From Clostridia bacterium (GTDB lineage: Bacteria > Bacillota > Clostridia > Oscillospirales > Acutalibacteraceae): DNA of 64,000 bases. Positions within the stretch are counted from its first letter, which is position 1. The number at the start of each line of letters is the position of its first letter. Shown piece by piece: positions 25,594 to 33,207 of this stretch. The DNA is taken from assembly GCA_017472225.1 (NCBI GenBank), contig JAFUQS010000056.1, positions 50,895-114,894 on the forward strand, read 5' to 3'. The notes under the pieces are model-generated. The model saw nothing but the letters and a program-made list of their open reading frames with translations. It did no database searches and had not been told where the DNA came from. A program made the translations under genes and the position numbers.

Positions 25594-26079
25594 TTATTCT
25601 GATTTTTCAAGGGGGTTTTGTGAATATTTTCTTTTTTTATTCTTCTTTTTCACCCTTTTTTCGTTTTTCTGTTTGCAAGACCTGATTATCCCCGAAAAAA
25701 AGCTGGGAAATGCCTTCAGATAAAGAACAACAGGCATTAAAACAAGTCCCGTTATTTTTCTTATTATCCCTGCTGCCTTTTTCAAAAAGCTTAAAGCATA
25801 TCTTCCCACAGTAAAATAGAGAACACCCGCACCGATAAACTCACCGAAAACAAGATTCCACCTAACTTCACCATTATTATAAAGCACCATGAAGAAAAAT
25901 GACATCACCGTGGCAGTAATGCCGAAAATAATATCCTGAGCTATTATCGCCCATTTTCTGTCACTTACCAGCATTCGCATAAAGACCACGGCAAGATATA
26001 AAATGCAAATGACGAAGCCGAATCCGATGCTTGTTATGAAACGGCTCACCTGATTAAAAAGCGGCTCTGAATATATCAT
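25594..26079 (-). CDS. yabQ: Spore cortex biosynthesis protein YabQ
   Basis: A 161-residue membrane protein with about four hydrophobic segments (near 13-33, 47-67, 75-92 and 104-124) followed by a highly basic tail of about 35 residues. YabQ is needed for spore cortex synthesis in Bacillus and is made in the mother cell. GEVRWNLVFGEFIGAGVLYFTVGR is the recognisable family part. It overlaps yabP by 4 bp and precedes divIC, so identification also rests on conserved order. Confidence 0.88.
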   Translation of the reverse strand: MIYSEPLFNQVSRFITSIGFGFVICILYLAVVFMRMLVSDRKWAIIAQDIIFGITATVMSFFFMVLYNNGEVRWNLVFGEFIGAGVLYFTVGRYALSFLKKAAGIIRKITGLVLMPVVLYLKAFPSFFSGIIRSCKQKNEKRVKKKNKKRKYSQNPLEKSE

Positions 26080-26357
26080 CTGAACAGCTTCCCGAAAAAC
26101 GATGTACTCTTTGGAGCATTATCAAGATAAGAAAGAGATGAAACATTGCCGTCGACGAAAAGCTCACCCGTTTCAGTGCTGAGCTTATTGATTTTCAGCT
26201 CTGTGCCACGTATGGTCAGCTCACCGATGTCCGTATAGGCAATTATTGCCGTTTCATCAAAGGAATCAACATCTGTAACACCGGTAACCGTCAGGCTTTT
26301 TCTGTCCTTAAGAATAATGTTATGCGGTAAAATCAACTTTTCTTTATTTTCTGCCAT
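26076..26357 (-). CDS. yabP: Sporulation protein YabP
   Basis: A 93-residue YabP/YqfC-type protein. LPHNIILKDRKSLTVTGVTDVDSFDETAI and LTIRGTELKINKLSTETGELFVDGNVSSLSY form the repeated-strand family pattern. YabP is a mother-cell protein of spore maturation; the molecular role is unknown. The ATG follows GGAGGTTTTTTTT. The stop overlaps yabQ by 4 bp, so the pair is co-translated. Confidence 0.92.
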   Translation of the reverse strand: MAENKEKLILPHNIILKDRKSLTVTGVTDVDSFDETAIIAYTDIGELTIRGTELKINKLSTETGELFVDGNVSSLSYLDNAPKSTSFFGKLFR

Positions 26358-26406
26358 AAAAAAAACCTCCCCGACCTATTGTATTCCTCGGAAAGGCAAA
26401 TTATGT

Positions 26407-26649
26407 TTATTTGATTATTCTGTACATAAGTCCTGCATCATTTTTTGTTGCATGCTCAGTTACAATGAGAACCTCAGCCTTGAGAAGATTTTCACCCATC
26501 TGAATTTCAATTATATCCCCCACCTTGACATCATAGGAGGCTCTTGCAATTTTTCCGTTAACGGTGACATGCTTTGCATCGCAGACCTCATTCGCAATTG
26601 TTCTGCGTTTGATAAGGCGTGACACCTTAAGATATTTATCAAGTCGCAT
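26407..26649 (-). CDS. rqcP: S4-domain protein RqcP (YabO/Hsp15-like)
   Basis: An 80-residue protein that is almost entirely one S4 RNA-binding domain: MRLDKYLKVSRLIKRRTIANE, then HVTVNGKIARASYDVKVGD and IIEIQMGE. In B. subtilis the ortholog (YabO/RqcP) stabilises stalled 50S-peptidyl-tRNA complexes so that RqcH can add alanine tails in ribosome quality control. RqcH is not in this window. It lies between hup and yabP, its conserved place. The hup terminator sits just upstream of its AAGGAG site. Confidence 0.92.
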   Translation of the reverse strand: MRLDKYLKVSRLIKRRTIANEVCDAKHVTVNGKIARASYDVKVGDIIEIQMGENLLKAEVLIVTEHATKNDAGLMYRIIK

Positions 26650-26666
26650 AAAACTTAACTCCTTTT

Positions 26667-26701
26667 CAAAAGAAAAAGGAACTGCCGTTTTGGGCAGTCC
26701 C
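26667..26701 (-). terminator. Terminator after hup
   Basis: On the minus strand, a stem GGGACTGCC / GGCAGTTCC (26678-26701) with a 6-nt loop is followed by TTTTTCTTTT. It lies between hup and rqcP, so the sporulation genes need readthrough or their own start; no clear rqcP promoter was found. Confidence 0.85.
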
Positions 26702-26722
26702 TAAGTTTACGATGTAAATTGA

Positions 26723-26995
26723 TTATTTTACAGCGTTCTTGAGAGCAGCGCCAGCCTTGAATGAAGGAACTTTTGCTGCAGCAATTTCGATAGCAGCGCC
26801 GGTCTTGGGGTTGTGACCTGTTCTTGCTGCTCTTTCCTTAACTTCGAATGTACCGAAGCCGATGAGCTGAACCTTGTCGCCGTTTACGAGTGCTTCTTCG
26901 ATTGATGCAAGAACAGCAGCAACTGCCTTGTCAGCATCCTTCTTTGAAATTTCAGCCTTAGCTGCAACAGCACTGATAAGTTCTGTTTTATTCAT
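26723..26995 (-). CDS. hup: HU-family histone-like DNA-binding protein
   Basis: A 90-residue HU protein that bends and compacts [51 protein letters not shown] (the DNA-binding arm) and [15 protein letters not shown] match the family end to end. I chose the ATG at 26,993-26,995 with GGAGG 8 nt upstream; a longer frame to 27,043 has no such site and enters mazG. It has a promoter inside the mazG 3' end and its own terminator, fitting high separate expression. Confidence 0.97.
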   Translation of the reverse strand: MNKTELISAVAAKAEISKKDADKAVAAVLASIEEALVNGDKVQLIGFGTFEVKERAARTGHNPKTGAAIEIAAAKVPSFKAGAALKNAVK

Positions 26996-27013
26996 TTTTT
27001 TATCCTCCGTGAG

Positions 27014-27043
27014 ATTATATTTTCCATGAGACTTACATCTCAA
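27014..27043 (-). promoter_or_regulatory. Promoter of hup
   Basis: The -35 is TTGAGA (27038-27043), overlapping the mazG stop region, the spacer 18 bp and the -10 TATAAT (27014-27019), leftwards. Confidence 0.7.
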
Positions 27044-27846
27044 TTGGATTCCAGAATTATTTTTGCCTCTTTCCAGAGCTCATCAAGCTCCTCAACAGGT
27101 GTTTCTTTCATGTTGATGCCTCGCTCGGCAGCGAGCCTTTCAACCTCAAGAAAACGTCTTATAAATTTTTCGTTTGAACGGGTAAGAGCTTCCTCGGAAT
27201 CAACACCGATAAACCTTGCGATGTTAACACATGAGAAAAGCACATCACCGAATTCATCCTCAATTGAATCGGCATTCTTTGTGCCGATAGCTTCCTTAAG
27301 CTCACCGATTTCACTTTCAAGTGCCTCAAATGCCCCTGACATATCATCCCAATCAAAGCCGGCCTTTTTTGCCTTGCCCTGAATTTTCTGACTTCTCATA
27401 AGAGCAGGAAGCTCCTTGGGAACCTTCAGCATTGAACTGCCCTGAGTTTTCTGACCCTTGCTTTTGCGCTTGATTTCATCCCAATTTGAAAGCACATCAT
27501 CTGTACCGTCAACCTTAACTTCACCAAAAGCATGAGGATGGCGTTCGATAAGCTTTTTGCACAATTCATCCGTTACATCGGAAAAGTCAAAAACATTTTG
27601 CTCCCTTTCAATTTCGCAGTGAAAAACAACCTGCAAAAGAACATCACCGAGCTCGTCCCTGAGAAGCTCCTTATCATCCTTATTGATAGCTTCAATTGCT
27701 TCATAGGTTTCTTCGATGAAATCCTTCCTGATGCTCTTATGGGTCTGTTCAGCATCCCACGGGCAGCCGCCGGGAGCACGAAGAATGGTCATAATCTGAA
27801 GCAGATCATTGATATCGTATTTATCCTTAAAATTAAAATTCGTCAT
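27040..27846 (-). CDS. mazG: Nucleoside triphosphate pyrophosphohydrolase MazG
   Basis: A 268-residue enzyme with two MazG repeats: [14 protein letters not shown] and [10 protein letters not shown] with [13 protein letters not shown] in the first, and [13 protein letters not shown] with [13 protein letters not shown] in the second. EExxE and ExxD acidic sets are complete in both. MazG hydrolyses (d)NTPs to monophosphates and can lower ppGpp. In Bacillus the neighbour yabN has an extra N-terminal tetrapyrrole-methylase domain; this version has only the MazG part. It lies between the flippase gene and hup. Confidence 0.94.
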   Translation of the reverse strand: MTNFNFKDKYDINDLLQIMTILRAPGGCPWDAEQTHKSIRKDFIEETYEAIEAINKDDKELLRDELGDVLLQVVFHCEIEREQNVFDFSDVTDELCKKLIERHPHAFGEVKVDGTDDVLSNWDEIKRKSKGQKTQGSSMLKVPKELPALMRSQKIQGKAKKAGFDWDDMSGAFEALESEIGELKEAIGTKNADSIEDEFGDVLFSCVNIARFIGVDSEEALTRSNEKFIRRFLEVERLAAERGINMKETPVEELDELWKEAKIILESN

Positions 27847-27870
27847 TATAAAAACCTCAACAAGCCTATT

Positions 27871-29643
27871 TTACCCTAATAATCCAAATTTTGCAAGGAC
27901 TTTTGCAATTTTTTCGCCTTTTGGAAGCATTTCTACATCATCTTTTGCAATTCCTTTGATTAAAAGGATTGTAACTGCATAGAAAACGGCTCCGCAACCC
28001 ACTGAAACAATGGTTGTAAGGCGGCTTTCAATACCGAGCACACTATAAAGGAGATATTGACAGCCCCATGCTGCACCGCCGCAGACAAGACCTGCAATCA
28101 TAGGCTTGAGAAAAACGGAAACAAAATTTATCCTTACACCTGTTTCCTTGAGCAGCATTACAAGATTGATTCCCACCATAACGATATAACAACAGGTGGA
28201 GCTGAGACAAGCACCCTTGATGTTAACCGACGGAGTTGCAATCAATATGAAATTGAGAATAATTTTAAGCACACCGCCAAGAAGCATTGAAACAATAGGC
28301 ACCTTTGTTTTACCCACAGCCTGAAGCATGCTGGTTAAGGGTGATGCCATGGAATAAAGCGCCATACCCAAGCCGTAAACAGTGAGCTGAAAAGAAGCGG
28401 CGGCGGCAAAATACGGGTTTTCACTGCCATAGAGAAGGTGAAGTATCGGCTGGGCAAGAGCAGCAATGCCGAAGCCTGCCGGCATTGCAATAAGCATTGC
28501 AATGCGAAGTGCCGACTCAATACAGGTCTTGACAGCTTTTTTGTCATTTGCCGTCCATGCTTTTGAAAGCACAGGAATTGCACTGATTCCAAGAGTAAGA
28601 GTAATGGTAGGAATCAGGTTTTTGACATTGATAACAGAGCCGTGCATACCGTAAAGGAAGGTTCCGATGTTTTTATCAAGAGTGTTTTCAAACTCAAGTG
28701 CGTAGCTGTAAATACTTTTCACTGTTTCAAGGTCTGTACTGAGAGCCTCAGCAAGTCTGTTTCTTATGGTGATATCGTCAATGAGATTGGTGATATTAAG
28801 AACAAGAGATGATGCAGCAACAGGAATTGCAAACATGAGAAGCTTTTTTGCAATAGCTTTTCCGCTTTCTGCCGGCGGAGAATTAACGAGCTCCTCCCTT
28901 GTGAAGCCGAAGCCCTTTCTCTTTGCACGGATAACCAGATAAAGAAGTCCGAATGCAGAGCCGAGGGTAACCCCGAGAATTGCAACTGCCGCTGCATAAG
29001 GATAAATAACAGCCATTGCTTCTGCACGGTTTGAAACCTGCTGACCAAAAAGAGTCATTGCTCCGTTGACGGCATTGCTTTCATAATAGGACACTGTGCC
29101 CGTCATGAAAACATAAGATGCCGCAAGGCCGAAAACAAGCTTTACCGCCGCCTCAATAACCTGTGAAACACCTGTTGGTGTCATGTTGTTAAGGCCCTCG
29201 TAATAACCTCTGTATGAGGACATAAGGCAGCAGAACAGAACACAGGGTGCAACTGCAAGCATACTTATGTAATTCATAGGAGCTTCTGCAACATATTTTG
29301 AATAAGGCACAGCAATTGCCATAAGAACAAGTGTTCCCGTAAGACCGACGGCAAAGAACATCTTTTGTGAAATTTTAAAAATTGCTCTTGCATCCTTGAT
29401 TCTGCCAAGCTGCATATTTTGTGAAACGAGCTTTGAAACGGCAACGGGCAGCCCTGCCATTGATACGGCATAAACCGGAGTGTAAACGGCATAAGCACCG
29501 TTGAAATAACCGTAACCCTCCGTACCGATAAGATTTGTTATGGGTAATTTATAAACCGCACCGATGAGCTTGACGATAATGGTTGCAATTGCAAGTATAC
29601 CGGCACCGGTGAGCAGTGATTGCCTTTTATTGTTTTCTGGCAA
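27871..29643 (-). CDS. SpoVB/YabM-type polysaccharide flippase (MOP superfamily)
   Basis: A 590-residue membrane protein with about 14 hydrophobic segments, a MATE/MurJ-like lipid-linked oligosaccharide flippase. The start ILAIATIIVKLIGAVYKLPITNLIGTEGYG is the family signature. SpoVB-type members are needed for spore cortex synthesis; YabM-type members sit, as here, directly before mazG/yabN. I cannot separate SpoVB from YabM by sequence alone. The start codon is TTG (29,641-29,643) with AAGGAGAC upstream. It is in the leftward run from recJ down to mazG. Confidence 0.9.
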   Translation of the reverse strand: MPENNKRQSLLTGAGILAIATIIVKLIGAVYKLPITNLIGTEGYGYFNGAYAVYTPVYAVSMAGLPVAVSKLVSQNMQLGRIKDARAIFKISQKMFFAVGLTGTLVLMAIAVPYSKYVAEAPMNYISMLAVAPCVLFCCLMSSYRGYYEGLNNMTPTGVSQVIEAAVKLVFGLAASYVFMTGTVSYYESNAVNGAMTLFGQQVSNRAEAMAVIYPYAAAVAILGVTLGSAFGLLYLVIRAKRKGFGFTREELVNSPPAESGKAIAKKLLMFAIPVAASSLVLNITNLIDDITIRNRLAEALSTDLETVKSIYSYALEFENTLDKNIGTFLYGMHGSVINVKNLIPTITLTLGISAIPVLSKAWTANDKKAVKTCIESALRIAMLIAMPAGFGIAALAQPILHLLYGSENPYFAAAASFQLTVYGLGMALYSMASPLTSMLQAVGKTKVPIVSMLLGGVLKIILNFILIATPSVNIKGACLSSTCCYIVMVGINLVMLLKETGVRINFVSVFLKPMIAGLVCGGAAWGCQYLLYSVLGIESRLTTIVSVGCGAVFYAVTILLIKGIAKDDVEMLPKGEKIAKVLAKFGLLG

Positions 29644-29679
29644 AAAAATCGTCTCCTTTTCTTAAAATTCAATATTTTT

Positions 29680-30591
29680 TCAGCCGATGAATTCTCTGAG
29701 AAGTGAATCGGCAGGAATTTGCTTTTCATCAATACCGTGAAAAAGGTTCAGCTTTTCCTTCAAAGAAACAGCCGTGCAGTAGTATACACTTTCTTCACCT
29801 ACAAGGTCAAGTAGTTTTTCTGCTTCTTTTTTAAAAAGTGAGGGTTCATAAGGATGAATTGAATCAATTCTTTCATCTGCTCTGCCACTGAAGGGGAAAA
29901 GATATCTGTCCTCCCCCATTCTGACACCCTTCCAGAGATAAAAGGTGAAATCGACCTCAGATGACCTGAAATGATAATCACGGATAAGACGGCGAATGAA
30001 CCTCAGATCACGCTTTGAAAAAAGCACCTTGTCCTCATCATAAATTCTTGATGAAACACTGACATAAAGCTTCTTCATGCTTTCTTTTTCAAGCGGGTCA
30101 GTTATCACGGGATTCAGTGCATGAAGACCTTCAACAATGATGATTTCATCACTGTCACAAAGCATTTCTTCAAAGCCTTCCCTTTTTTTGGTCTGAAAGC
30201 TGAAGTGAGGCATCTGTGCGCTGCCGTTTTCCATAAGTGAAGAAAGACATTCGCTTATCAGCTTTGTGTCAAGTGCCTTCACCGTTTCATAGTCCGTTGT
30301 TCCGTCCTCAAAGGTATAAATAAGATTCTGATCACAGTAGAAATCATCAAGAGAAACAACCTTTGCTTTTCTTCCGAAGCCTTCAATTGCATATTTCAGC
30401 ATTTTTGCCGTTGTCGTTTTACCCGATGAGCTGGGACCTGCAAGCATAACAAGCTCACGACCCGGCTTTCCCGATACATCCCTTGCAATGGAACTGATTT
30501 TTTCACCGTAAGCCGTTTCACATTCCTCAATGAAGCTTTTCGGGTTATCGATAAGTTTTTTATTGATGCTTTCTACTGTCAGCTTATTCAT
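29680..30591 (-). CDS. Uridine kinase-like nucleoside kinase
   Basis: A 303-residue P-loop kinase related to uridine/phosphoribulokinase. Walker A is AGPSSSGKTTTAK (about 52-64), VVSLDDFYCDQN is the substrate/Walker B segment, and IIVEGLHALNP follows. Relatives in Clostridia often carry an N-terminal TGS/ThrRS-like part; that part is short here (about 45 residues). The substrate is not certain; uridine or cytidine phosphorylation is the family role. The ATG overlaps the hemZ stop (TAATG). Confidence 0.84.
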   Translation of the reverse strand: MNKLTVESINKKLIDNPKSFIEECETAYGEKISSIARDVSGKPGRELVMLAGPSSSGKTTTAKMLKYAIEGFGRKAKVVSLDDFYCDQNLIYTFEDGTTDYETVKALDTKLISECLSSLMENGSAQMPHFSFQTKKREGFEEMLCDSDEIIIVEGLHALNPVITDPLEKESMKKLYVSVSSRIYDEDKVLFSKRDLRFIRRLIRDYHFRSSEVDFTFYLWKGVRMGEDRYLFPFSGRADERIDSIHPYEPSLFKKEAEKLLDLVGEESVYYCTAVSLKEKLNLFHGIDEKQIPADSLLREFIG

Positions 30592-32048
30592 TAAATACCA
30601 CCTTGCCTGAATTTTTCGTAAAATTCATAAATATATTCTTTACGCTTCAATATTTCATCAAAGCCACTGATATATTCGTATGGATATTTATAGTTAAAAA
30701 TTCGTTCAATTTCTTTTCCTTCGGGTGATTTCAGCTTAATTACAGCCCCTGCACCCACGGACAACACCGTGTGGCACTCCTCCATCATATAAACATTATA
30801 AAGTCCTTCATAGCCTTTTTTTGCCCAGCCGACATTTTCAAGGTTGCCGAGGCATTTGCTCTGGCGATACATATAATAAGGAACATATCCGGATTCGGTA
30901 AGCAAACTCTGTGCAAGAGAAAGCATATCCGAAGCAAGAGCACCCGAATTTGTGCGTCGGTTTTCAGTCACAATGTTTGATGAACGCTTGAGCGCCAGAG
31001 TGTGTACCGTAATATTCTCAGGTGAAAGAGAAAGTGCAGTATCAAGTGTATTTTTAAAGGAGTCAAGCGTATCTGTGGGAAGACCTGCAATAAGGTCCAT
31101 ATTGATATTGGAAAATCCGTTTTTTCTTGCAAGCTCCATTGCATCAAGGGTCATTTGTGAGGTATGCTTTCTGCCGATTTCAGTCAGCACGGAATCGTTG
31201 AAGGTCTGAGGATTGATGCTGATTCTTGTGCAGCCGCTTTCCATCATAACCCTGAATTTTTCATCGGTAACGCTGTCGGGTCTTCCGGCTTCAATTGTGT
31301 ACTCCTTGATATTTACAAGCTCAAAGCTTTCTTTAACGCAATCGGTTATTTTTTTAAGCTGCTCAGCAGAAAGCACTGTGGGAGTGCCGCCACCTATGTA
31401 TATGCTTTCAAGCTTAAGCTTCACATTACGGGCAATATCCCCCGTTAGCTTCAGCTCCTCACAAAGCTTTTCCACATATTCGGGAATGAGCTTTTTTGCA
31501 CTTTCGTTGGAGTGAGAAATGAAAGAACAATAGCTGCACCTTGTGGGGCAGAAGGGAATTGAAATATAAAGCGAAAAAGACTCAGGCTCACTTGCAGCCT
31601 TTATTATCGGATTTTCTGCTTTTGCAACCAGCCTTGCAAGAGCCGTTTTTTCTTCGCTTACCTTCAGCTCATTTATGAAATATCCCAAAGCCGCTTCCTC
31701 GCCCATATCCTTTATAAGATTGGTCATAAGCTTTGCAGGTCGCACTCCCGTGAGAATTCCCCACGGCGGAGTATAGCCTGTATATTCCTTAAGAAGATTG
31801 AACATCAGGACAGCCATTTTTCTTTCAAGAATGCTGTCTTCGGTTTCATTTTCTTCATTTATATAATAAGCTGTATAGCTTTCGCCTGCAAAATGAAGTG
31901 TGACTGTTATTCTGTCACTGAGCTCAGTCAGCACATAGTCCTCGCCCTCCGGTATTTCATCGGTGACGATTATCTTTTCAGGGAAAAATATTCTTAAAAG
32001 ATTTTCCATTTCATAATGGAATTTATGGTTTCGGTTAATGAGATACAT
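30591..32048 (-). CDS. hemZ: HemZ-type radical SAM coproporphyrinogen dehydrogenase-like protein
   Basis: A 485-residue radical SAM protein. C167, C171 and C174 (FCPTRCSYC) bind the iron-sulfur cluster; YIGGGTPTVLSAEQL, TIEAGRPDS, RISINPQTF and MDLIAGLPTD are HemN/HemZ motifs. The ~155-residue N-terminal extension, with GVRPAKLM at 102-109, marks the HemZ subgroup rather than HemN or HemW. HemZ is annotated as anaerobic coproporphyrinogen dehydrogenase, but many gut Clostridia carry it without a heme pathway, so the real reaction is uncertain. No other heme gene is visible here. It is coupled to the kinase gene. Confidence 0.87.
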   Translation of the reverse strand: MYLINRNHKFHYEMENLLRIFFPEKIIVTDEIPEGEDYVLTELSDRITVTLHFAGESYTAYYINEENETEDSILERKMAVLMFNLLKEYTGYTPPWGILTGVRPAKLMTNLIKDMGEEAALGYFINELKVSEEKTALARLVAKAENPIIKAASEPESFSLYISIPFCPTRCSYCSFISHSNESAKKLIPEYVEKLCEELKLTGDIARNVKLKLESIYIGGGTPTVLSAEQLKKITDCVKESFELVNIKEYTIEAGRPDSVTDEKFRVMMESGCTRISINPQTFNDSVLTEIGRKHTSQMTLDAMELARKNGFSNINMDLIAGLPTDTLDSFKNTLDTALSLSPENITVHTLALKRSSNIVTENRRTNSGALASDMLSLAQSLLTESGYVPYYMYRQSKCLGNLENVGWAKKGYEGLYNVYMMEECHTVLSVGAGAVIKLKSPEGKEIERIFNYKYPYEYISGFDEILKRKEYIYEFYEKFRQGGI

Positions 32049-32049
32049 C

Positions 32050-32682
32050 TTAAATGCCTTTCATATAAGGATTGTTGCTTTTTTCAAAGCTCAGCGTGGT
32101 TTCTCCGTTATGACCGGGACAAACCCTGTGTTCGCCCTCAATGGCACAAAGCTTTTTCATGGAATTCATCATTTCATCCATACTGCCGCCGGGAAAATCC
32201 GTTCTGCCGCAGGTCATGTGAAAAAGTGTGTCACCGGAAAAAAGAATTTTATCGGTTTTATAGCAAACACTTCCTACTGTATGACCGGGCGTGTGAATAA
32301 CCTCTATTTTCTCCCCGCCGAGATAAAGGATATCACCGTCTTTGACAGTTTTATCGGCTTCAAAGGCAGGACACATGAACCCCCAGCCAGCTGCCAAACT
32401 CTTTTTGCTGTCCGAAAGGCAAACGGCATCCATCTCATGAATCACGATTTCACCGCCAAAATGCTTCTTAAGTCTTTGAACACCCATAATGTGATCAAAA
32501 TGACCGTGCGTAAGAAGAATGTATTTTAATTTTTCAATACCCATTGATTGAATTATTGACTCGAAGCGATTATTATACACTCCCGAATCAATAATTGCCG
32601 CTTCGCCGCTTTCAAGATCTTTGATTATATAGCTGTTTGCAGCAACCATGCCGGGAGCAAATGATTTTAATTGAAGAGACAT
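32050..32682 (-). CDS. Metallo-beta-lactamase-fold hydrolase (glyoxalase II-like)
   Basis: A 210-residue zinc hydrolase. The metal motif is THGHFDH with H59, H61, D63 and H64; other ligands are in HTPGHTVGS, FSGDTLF and the C-terminal CPGHNGETTL. It resembles small single-domain glyoxalase II-type hydrolases (YqgX-like in Bacillus). The thioester substrate is not known. It is 1 bp from hemZ and downstream of dtd. Confidence 0.88.
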   Translation of the reverse strand: MSLQLKSFAPGMVAANSYIIKDLESGEAAIIDSGVYNNRFESIIQSMGIEKLKYILLTHGHFDHIMGVQRLKKHFGGEIVIHEMDAVCLSDSKKSLAAGWGFMCPAFEADKTVKDGDILYLGGEKIEVIHTPGHTVGSVCYKTDKILFSGDTLFHMTCGRTDFPGGSMDEMMNSMKKLCAIEGEHRVCPGHNGETTLSFEKSNNPYMKGI

Positions 32683-32719
32683 TGTAAACCTCCGCCTTTT
32701 TTAATTTTGCAATGTATAA

Positions 32720-33175
32720 TTATTTTTTCCACTCATCTGTGTTCATAACAATTGTAACAGGGCCGTCATTAAGAAGCTCCACCTTCATATCGGCACCGAA
32801 AACTCCCGTTGCAACCTTTCTGACACCCAAGCTTCTCAATTCCTCGCAGAATTTCATATACAAATCATTTGCAATGTCAGGCTTTGCGGATTTTATGAAT
32901 GAAGGTCTTCTGCCATGGGAAAGGTCTGCGCACAAGGTGAACTGAGACACCACAAGAACCTCACCGTCAACCTTATCAAGTGAAAGGTTCATCTTATCAT
33001 TTTCATCGGTGAAAATGCGGATTTCGGCAACTTTTTTTGCAAGAAGCTTCATTTCCTTTTCTGTGTCCTCATCAGTGACGCCTAAGAGAACAAGAAAGCC
33101 GACACCGATTTCGCCCGTTACTTCACCGTCAACGGTAACCCTGGCATTTGTAACCCTTTGAATAACTGCTTTCAT
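32720..33175 (-). CDS. dtd: D-aminoacyl-tRNA deacylase
   Basis: A 151-residue DTD that removes D-amino acids (and glycine mischarged on tRNA-Ala) from tRNAs. MKAVIQRVTNARVTVDGEV at the start, the SQFTLCADLSHGRRP segment and the NDGPVT motif near the C terminus are the hallmarks. Its location 32 bp after relA is a conserved Firmicutes pair (relA-dtd). Confidence 0.97.
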   Translation of the reverse strand: MKAVIQRVTNARVTVDGEVTGEIGVGFLVLLGVTDEDTEKEMKLLAKKVAEIRIFTDENDKMNLSLDKVDGEVLVVSQFTLCADLSHGRRPSFIKSAKPDIANDLYMKFCEELRSLGVRKVATGVFGADMKVELLNDGPVTIVMNTDEWKK

Positions 33176-33207
33176 ATAAACATTCCTTGTTAATTTTTTT
33201 AAAATAC

